Positions 62,001 through 64,000 of a stretch of 64,000 nt of DNA are shown here, in pieces. The number at the start of each line of letters is the position of its first letter. The first letter of the stretch is position 1. The notes beneath the pieces were generated by a model. It did no database searches. It was not told the DNA's origin and saw only the letters and a list, made by a program, of their open reading frames with translations. Both the position numbers and the translations under genes were made by a program. Source of the DNA: Diphasiastrum complanatum (lineage: Eukaryota; Streptophyta; Lycopodiopsida; Lycopodiales; Lycopodiaceae); assembly GCA_029204225.1 (NCBI GenBank), contig CM055100.1, forward strand, positions 20,409,589 through 20,473,588. The letters are read 5' to 3'.

Positions 62001-62273
62001 AGTTTTGGATCTATTTATGACTTGGCTTGTGACTTTGATCAGGCCCGTGCAAAGGCTGATGCCATAAGAGCAAAGGTGGCCCAAGAGGAATTCAAAGAAT
62101 CTCAAAATTCTCGACAACAGGTTCTTTCAAAGAAAAAAGAGGACAAGAAAAAAGTCTCAGATTCTGATTCTAGATTGACCTCAGAAGCCCTGCGAAAGAA
62201 GGAAGAAAAAGATCGCTTGCGTCTGCTGAAAAAATCTCTTCCGAAAGTGAAAATGTCCAGGGCTCACTCATAA
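41328..62273 (+). CDS. CCDC47: CCDC47 homologue (DUF1682), PAT-complex ER membrane protein, 3 coding exons
   Basis: Joining 41328-42422, 50573-50779 and 62043-62273 gives 510 codons plus a stop; both junctions are phase 0 with GT/AG borders. In animals CCDC47 pairs with Asterix in the PAT complex at the Sec61 translocon, shielding transmembrane segments of multi-pass proteins. Visible here: basic N-terminus and hydrophobic core WWWLAIISVVALLG (about residues 23-36), a signal sequence; acidic lumenal stretch EFEGFGEEMDEGEDDD; Pro-rich linker; a second EDEFEGFPVE; one membrane span AFSVLFIVAFALNYYF (about 186-201); a conserved cytosolic domain with ASGRRYCQGLLATMDLQSRH, then HYPLGSHKKVLQFKY and EIVRLIAIVPYFIDIVGRFK in exon 2; and a Lys/Glu-rich coiled-coil tail ending PKVKMSRAHS. 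The start is the first in-frame ATG (41328). It reads as intact. Introns are 8150 and 11263 bp, filled with retroelements. Confidence 0.93.
42473..43566. other. Start of intron 1, no gene
   Basis: Non-coding. The right part (about 43200-43560) is leader-like sequence downstream, on the minus strand, of the primer site at 43567-43579. Confidence 0.5.
43567..43579 (-). promoter_or_regulatory. Variant primer binding site, minus strand
   Basis: Minus strand TGGTATCGAAGCA, differing from the initiator-Met primer consensus at two positions (AG to GA). It abuts the LTR at 43580. Confidence 0.6.
43580..44039 (-). mobile_element. LTR with PPT on one side and PBS on the other (460 bp)
   Basis: On the minus strand a G-rich purine run (AAGGGGGGAGG, 44051-44061, then TGTGGGTGGG) leads into TGAGTTAATGTTCACATTGC at 44039; the unit ends ...CAGTTTTCTAACA at 43580, directly before a primer site. 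Start TG and end CA are as expected. No second copy or coding sequence was found, so the family is unknown. As with the LTRs at 21147 and 45497, having both a PPT and a PBS suggests it was shared by two tandem elements. Confidence 0.6.
44249..44702 (-). mobile_element. Chromovirus LTR, left copy, truncated
   Basis: Near-identical to 45640-46099. On the minus strand AGGAGGGAGAGAA (PPT) is followed by TGTTATGTACTTATATTCC at 44702. The left end is cut at about 44249, where homology to the middle copy (which continues to about 45497) stops. Confidence 0.8.
44703..45400 (-). mobile_element. Chromovirus integrase C-terminus and chromodomain, left copy
   Basis: Minus strand. 45376-45092: LLEFAYNDKKNASSKMSRF, FELNYGFRPTSPTTVG and FEEGDMVFLLNFS, the integrase C-terminal region. 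44891-44700: chromodomain PDKVLDRRERRLRNRLIREY, LVAWHDRPLTDATWE, then a stop after ADDVPSGGREC and the PPT. Everything between the primer site (45483) and the integrase tail is missing: about 100 bp of leader joins directly to pol sequence near 45380-45390, a large internal deletion. A second copy of the same region lies at 46100-47142. Confidence 0.88.
45483..45494 (-). promoter_or_regulatory. Primer binding site, minus strand
   Basis: Minus strand TGGTATCAGAGT, one mismatch to the initiator-Met primer consensus. It directly follows, on that strand, the LTR 45497-46099. Confidence 0.75.
45497..46099 (-). mobile_element. Chromovirus LTR, middle copy (shared by two tandem units)
   Basis: About 600 bp. 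On the minus strand it follows the 3' end of the right-hand unit (chromodomain, then PPT AGGAGGAAAGGAA) and precedes a primer site for the left-hand unit. Start TGTTATGTACTTATATTCC; the end before the primer site is ...TTTGTGATA, so its exact edge is uncertain by a few bases. Confidence 0.75.
46100..47142 (-). mobile_element. Chromovirus integrase core to chromodomain, right copy
   Basis: Minus strand. Around 47140-47060: AIMVMVD then LTKMAHFIPTHYKIDAPG; 47001-46804: MSDRDPRFTGHFWTAVMDK and HPETDGQTERVNQTMEDM, carrying the second Asp and the Glu of the DDE triad; 46841-46599: LDFAYNDKKNASTKMSPF and NYGFRPAGPITVGI; 46299-46150: chromodomain NKVLDWRERRLRNRLIREYL with the following W of VAWHD replaced by L. 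At least four frameshifts. Cut at 47142, where LTR sequence of the same family begins. Closely similar to the left copy, so the pair arose by duplication or unequal recombination. Confidence 0.88.
47143..47322 (-). mobile_element. Third chromovirus LTR piece, split by an insertion
   Basis: Matches 45894-46085. Its remaining edge (GAACATAAGTACATAACA) lies at 50355-50372, on the other side of the 3.0-kb Copia insertion. No PPT follows 50372, so this copy is a fragment or solo-LTR-like remnant. Confidence 0.8.
48049..49074 (-). CDS. Gag-derived ORF of the 3.0-kb element
   Basis: A 341-codon open frame from ATG 49074 (open further upstream without ATG to 49125). The N-terminus MLDGTNYSSWSCKLRF matches the Copia gag start LDGTNYSLWSYMMKN at 54.48 kb, and RFWKTSKSAWETLLKIYQIK matches CKTSKSAWDTLYTMYRVV. 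The middle has Ser/Leu-rich and hydrophobic stretches; FGQQGPHLEHFGQQSV resembles the post-integrase linker GTVGQQGLVF at 56.67 kb. The end (EYHTLLYVSCGKKTYGIMWE) was not recognised. So the ORF joins the gag N-terminus to linker sequence with protease and integrase deleted. No zinc knuckle. Whether it is translated is unknown; it has no stop in over 1 kb, unusual for this window. Confidence 0.6.
   Translation of the reverse strand: MLDGTNYSSWSCKLRFCIDVMIKILSVTRSILYHLRFWKTSKSAWETLLKIYQIKDSSSCFLLSTSSSLKVEEQRYAKFDHCLSTSTSLKRNVGMVEYSSSLEPFVANDGCISEELYEQASQDNVLEKAEIKHSLKPFCTNGGGQKIMSISTLVQSRMLLDFLGVQSGKLQFFSLKMVDSIFSHGLLIIFSLCYIVSILLCIGNGLWKVFGQQGPHLEHFGQQSVGDFVVVGQPATASCWLPESLRDSKASFYLGGNTHASPKSVPYANFPILMDTSYDDGVVLPRVGEQIIDSKIREDVMVKEYHTLLYVSCGKKTYGIMWEPLMDCKSIFRLVAGFLVT
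49909..49920 (-). promoter_or_regulatory. Primer binding site of the 3.0-kb element
   Basis: Minus strand TGGTATCAGAGC, exact consensus, abutting the 5' LTR without gap. Confidence 0.92.
50573..50779 (+). CDS. CCDC47: CCDC47 homologue, coding exon 2
   Basis: 69 codons between acceptor ...TTTTATGCAG and donor GTTTGT, both in phase 0. It encodes VLGDKAFEKHGENF, the HYPLGSHKKVLQFKY segment and the hydrophobic EIVRLIAIVPYFIDIVGRFK of the DUF1682 core. The exon begins only 200 bp after the nearest retroelement edge (50372). Confidence 0.93.
50950..51746 (-). mobile_element. 3' LTR of a minus-strand Copia element
   Basis: On the minus strand AAGGGGGGG (PPT, 51747-51755) leads into TGTTAGAGATGTGATGTC at 51746. 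Inside, AAAGTATAAATAGGCC (about 51092-51107) is a good TATA-type promoter. The left edge near 50950 (TGTAAATCTG) is a guess. A diverged piece of the same LTR lies at 61690-61915. Confidence 0.55.
51756..51960 (-). mobile_element. C-terminal tail of Copia RNase H
   Basis: Minus-strand VDQHFKREKVQSRDIELEHC, TNNLVAYIFKSVVLRKTF and FLRLLKIDWQGG correspond to the last 60 residues of plant Copia polyproteins (H.F.RE.v, t.dq.ADifTK.l). Directly followed by a PPT and LTR. Nothing of the polyprotein upstream remains recognisable. Confidence 0.8.
51961..53020. other. Intron 2 spacer, no gene; short CT run at the end
   Basis: AT-rich. (TC)10 lies at 53001-53020. No coding content recognised. Confidence 0.5.
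53041..53298 (+). mobile_element. 3'-end fragment of a LINE (second copy of the family at 57.7-59.6 kb)
   Basis: An 86-codon frame contains SAYYEIRGRYHCLFRDASTL and DPRCVALMIYEMSLL, matching PAYYEIRGSYHCLYKDTP and DARCVGLLLREMFTL of the longer LINE at 59.42-59.55 kb. Only the last part is present; the zinc-binding Cys residues upstream are lost. A perfect 15-bp inverted repeat spans its left edge (53029-53043 and 53115-53129). Confidence 0.8.
53304..53755 (+). mobile_element. 5' LTR of a plus-strand Copia element
   Basis: Starts TGTTAGAAATAAATGAC and ends ...TTTCTTACA just before a primer site at 53756. It aligns with the minus-strand LTRs at 47323-47767 and 49921-50354 (shared blocks: CATAGGTTACTTTGACCCAA, AAGGTCGAGA, GGGGCCCTATCTTGACTTTT). 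It therefore belongs to the same family as the 3.0-kb element. No 3' LTR was found downstream. Confidence 0.88.
53756..53767 (+). promoter_or_regulatory. Primer binding site (initiator-Met tRNA)
   Basis: TGGTATCAGAGC abuts the LTR. The leader that follows (53768-54434) carries repeated GAGGAGGGCGCCC motifs (see findings). Confidence 0.92.
54435..56678 (+). mobile_element. Ty1/Copia gag, protease and integrase, truncated before RT
   Basis: Gag starts at ATG 54435 (MAKESEAIGSLFSEDRLDGT), runs through a Ser run to a TAA at 54837. In another frame come the zinc knuckle CHYCKKYGHFIKDC (54903-54944) and the protease EWVIDSGATRQMTF (about 55145-55185). From 55300: NVLYVPGIKKNLLSVSTM, then the pre-integrase motif ELWHARFGHLNFASLKKL. 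Integrase (55652-56678): VHSDVCGPMRTESIGKCIYF, TDRGGEYIKSTFGAF, and PQQNGVAERKNRTLMEMVRC, so all three catalytic acids are present across one frameshift near 55960. The last frame ends GTVGQQGLVF at 56678; RT and RNase H are absent. Dead, but the best-preserved coding copy in the window. Confidence 0.92.
56767..57564 (+). CDS. Unrecognised 265-codon ORF
   Basis: ATG 56767 to stop 57564 with no interruption, unusual for this AT-rich window. Sequence: N-terminus hydrophobic and Phe/Cys-rich (SSSKFFLVFCVHLARVVSIG), middle with DYPISMIGIMVVFCSSSRDC and RIYLFSAKEFVNGGNVIFQD, C-terminus charged (EEQAQDPRTPRRTLSIKMEP, RLNHMDQARQVVFGN). I recognise no family. It sits between a truncated Copia integrase and a LINE, in the place where a Copia RT might have been, but shows no RT motif (no YVDD). 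It could be a captured gene fragment, an element-specific ORF or a chance frame. The reverse strand has a 104-codon frame (56685-56999) that overlaps it and is equally unrecognised. Confidence 0.35.
   Translation: MSRLPVNEASCLAFLHSCTWMKVKSSSKFFLVFCVHLARVVSIGESTIFEYFLKSISRHEVTCFLPLRFMVFITLYDKTMKLDALKSTFVVDKAISLDNYFCNSLNSVIKDETSFVLEIFGSTCFEHDHSNVRTKDYPISMIGIMVVFCSSSRDCRIYLFSAKEFVNGGNVIFQDWKICKLEEAPLDQHLIQFIDGLESSQVEEQAQDPRTPRRTLSIKMEPSRLNHMDQARQVVFGNIIYALNISIDVSSSAQNVLESMAWHDV
57712..59606 (+). mobile_element. LINE (L1-like) remnant: endonuclease end, RT part, C-terminal zinc region
   Basis: 57712-57920: LAEAHSLAILNG, then after a frameshift VDYFIGSPALIPFL and TISDHSLLLLSL, the C-terminal part of an APE-type endonuclease with the Asn-Gly and SDH motifs. 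58429-58580: ILLYADDVILLSRSASGL with the YADD catalytic box (58438-58449) and CQTWGLMVNIGKTKVMVFN, the RT palm end; fingers and upstream palm are missing. 58595-58670: a further RT-thumb piece (ASYTYLGVPF). 59330-59600: CQCCSLQELEDEFHFIFRC, a Cys-rich zinc motif, then PAYYEIRGSYHCLYKD. Several frameshifts and one large internal deletion. No poly-A tail recognised. A second copy of the 3' part is at 53041-53298. Confidence 0.85.
59607..61689. other. Intron 2 spacer, no gene
   Basis: No recognised coding content. Contains the 76-bp tandem duplication at 60797-60948. Confidence 0.5.
60797..60948 (+). repeat. 76-bp tandem duplication, two copies
   Basis: Units 60797-60872 and 60873-60948 start CCTACTTTA and share AGATCCGAAACCATGTA, GCAAAACAATGAAAGAGAAG; they differ at a few positions. 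Confidence 0.9.
61690..61915 (-). mobile_element. Diverged LTR scrap related to the LTR ending at 51746
   Basis: Shares with 51030-51150 the order AGTAAC, ATCAGCCAT, CCAAA/CCACAAGGCCT-type text, TATAC and TGAGGCCC, followed by GAGTTTAGG/GAGTTTATGAGG. Heavily diverged; borders are approximate. It ends about 130 bp before the exon 3 acceptor. Confidence 0.4.
62043..62273 (+). CDS. CCDC47: CCDC47 homologue, coding exon 3 (last)
   Basis: 76 codons and a stop after acceptor ...TTTGATCAG. It encodes the Lys/Glu/Arg-rich coiled-coil tail (ADAIRAKVAQEEFKESQNSR, KKKEDKKKVSDSDSRLTSEA, ALRKKEEKDRLRLLKK) ending KMSRAHS. In animal CCDC47 the corresponding tail contacts the ribosome near the translocon; that role is inferred here. 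Confidence 0.93.
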   Translation, partial: ARAKADAIRAKVAQEEFKESQNSRQQVLSKKKEDKKKVSDSDSRLTSEALRKKEEKDRLRLLKKSLPKVKMSRAHS

Positions 62274-64000
62274 GTCAATCTTATGAATAAGTTTGCTAAC
62301 TTATTTATTTTTCTTGTTAATATTGCAGCTATAAGAGTTTTTCAGCTTAGTCTAAATGTGTTTGTCTTTAACGTCACCTTGAAATGTTTTTCATGTTCAA
62401 TTTCTCCATTATGGGACTTCACAGCGACTGGAAATTAGTGGGTTTCAGTGCAATAGAGAGTCTGGCATCTTGGAGTGTAGTTGAAATGCTTGTCGTGGTT
62501 GTGTTTTGCTATTTGAAATTTTGTATGAAAGTGTATTGCAAAAGTTGACTCACGTAGGTCATCTTGCAGTACATAGGAGGGCACTCTGGATTTCACCATG
62601 CAGCATGCATTAGCTTTTGAATGATGTCCAATTCTACTGTATTTTGAAGATCTAAAAACTGGAAATCAGCTAAGAATCAAAACAAGCATCTTGAATTTTT
62701 CCTTGCAAGGAATTCTTTGTGAGCTATGCAGTGTGGTAATACCACTCTAAAATATAAATTGTTCTCTAAGGCACTCGCAAGCATAGATGGCCATAGTCGG
62801 AAGGTTTTTCTTTTTATGTCCTGGCAATAAATAGTTTATAGTGCTTGATAATTCCCTATATTGCCAGAATGATGTTTTTGATATAAGTGGGCCAACATGT
62901 TTTGTTTGATACCTTCTCTTTGACAGACTCATGATACAGTTGTACAGCTATATTTTAAAGTGTTGGAATTAATGCCATATAGTTTGGTGAATGCTCTTGG
63001 TCTTATGTCAAAAAAACAGCTTTTTATCTGCCTTCATGCTTTCCTTATTTTCCTTCTATTATGCCATCCTTTCTCCTAGCTGCTATCTTTTCTAATGCTG
63101 TTGCAATGATGCACACACATGCACGCATGCTCATGTGCAGGCACATACACTTGCACTCTTACTGATTAGTTACTGTGATTAGTTGCTCCCAATACTGCAT
63201 TTATAGTGCAGACTATTTAACAATACAAAGTGCCCTCGGATACTTTCGTGTGAACTCCCAAGAAATCACAGAGGAAAGAAGTTATGGTTTTACTACTTGA
63301 AAGATTTCAACATCAGCCTTGGTTCATGGAGTGTTTAGTGTAAAAGAGAAGTTTTGGCTCTGTGCATGTAGTTTTTAAGCAGAATCTTTTACTCAAGAGT
63401 GATATCAACAGGCGTGTCAAGGAAATAATAAACTAGAATGGTCTATCAACAAAAGGGAGAGTTTTCTTTGTTTGATATATTGTGCCCAAGGGTACTGTTG
63501 GGCACAGTTTTTTGCCCAAATAATTTTGAAAAATCAAAGATTGGGCACCTAAGTGTAATTAGAGATTATAAAATTTGTACGACTGGGCCAATCCCAATTT
63601 CTGAATTATTAAGAGTCGGGTGATGATTGCACCTCGATCATATCCGTAGTAAGGATTTGCCAGACCAATAAAAAAAAGAAACTTGATAACAAGACTCGTT
63701 AAAACTAGAAAGAATTGAGAGAGGTGGTAGTTGCAACAGTTTCCTCCTTGATCATGCCCTTAGTAAGTATTTGCTGGGTCAATAAAAATTAAAAATTTGA
63801 TAACAAAACTCTTTACGACTAGAATGAATTGAGAGAGGTGGTAGGGGAGGATGGTAGTTGTGACAGTTGCACAGTGTACACTTCTTGTCAGCTCTCTTAA
63901 TGATATGCTTGCATAGGAACTGCATAAAGTCAACTGATCTTGAGCACCAAGTTGTGACACTCTCACAAGAGTATGGATGAGAGCAAGATTTACATAGATG
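62274..64000 (+). other. 3' flank of the CCDC47 homologue, no further gene
   Basis: The 3' UTR should begin at 62274, but no definite poly-A signal was chosen. A CA/CATG-rich patch lies at 63110-63155. An imperfect tandem duplication with period about 114 bp is at 63632-63732 and 63746-63842 (shared GATCAT, TAGTAAG.ATTTGC, CAATAAAAA, TTGATAACAA, GAATTGAGAGAGGTGGTAG). Confidence 0.5.

Noticed and set aside
63105-63160. CACACATGCACGCATG patch as a functional repeat
   Set aside because: Short low-complexity purine-pyrimidine alternation without a clear period.

Overview
The window is nuclear DNA from a land plant with a large, repeat-swollen genome. The evidence is one intron-containing host gene of a conserved eukaryotic family, spliced at GT/AG sites, whose two introns (8.1 and 11.3 kb) are packed with Ty1/Copia, Ty3/Gypsy and LINE relics. 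All retroelement primer sites that can be seen match the plant initiator-Met tRNA. Introns of this size filled with old nested LTR elements suggest a gymnosperm or another large-genome plant, but the sequence alone does not fix the taxon. Nothing bacterial, plasmid-like or viral was seen.

Layout, left half (1-41 kb): a retrotransposon graveyard. A Copia fragment (0.4-0.95 kb); a primer site at 3.65 kb followed by decayed coiled-coil and Pro/Ser-rich frames (4.6-6.5 kb); a perfect (GA)50 microsatellite at 7.7 kb; a minus-strand chromovirus pol (8.6-10.8 kb) cut off inside its RT; a minus-strand Copia 3' end with its LTR (16.8-18.1 kb); a plus-strand chromodomain relic joined to a long LTR (20.9-22.6 kb), with a second copy of that LTR at 26.25-27.36 kb; two minus-strand Ty3-type gag relics (23.2-25.2 and 27.4-28.4 kb); minisatellite DNA (28.5-29.9 kb); a decayed minus-strand frame of unknown family (31.5-33.7 kb); and a minus-strand Ty3 integrase fused to a Copia gag-protease piece (35.0-37.5 kb). 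A plus-strand Copia gag relic follows at 39.2-40.3 kb.

Right half (41-64 kb): the only convincing host gene, a homologue of CCDC47 (DUF1682), the ER membrane protein of the PAT complex that chaperones multi-pass membrane proteins. Its three coding exons (41328-42422, 50573-50779, 62043-62273) join in phase 0 into 510 codons plus a stop. Intron 1 carries a minus-strand LTR (43.6 kb), a partly tandem array of chromovirus 3' ends (44.2-47.3 kb) and, inserted in that array, a complete 3.0-kb non-autonomous Copia element with paired LTRs, near-perfect target duplication and one long gag-derived frame. Intron 2 carries a Copia 3' end, a LINE fragment, a longer Copia element whose LTR, gag and leader are related to the 3.0-kb element, an unrecognised 265-codon ORF, a longer LINE fragment and an LTR scrap close to exon 3.

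The most interesting signals are: (i) three LTRs that each have a polypurine tract on one side and a primer site on the other, the signature of tandem elements sharing an LTR; (ii) the pairing of the compact 3.0-kb element with a coding relative 3 kb away, both with leaders dotted with GGCGCC palindromes; (iii) several long unrecognised frames. Most element boundaries and family assignments rest on motif reading by eye.
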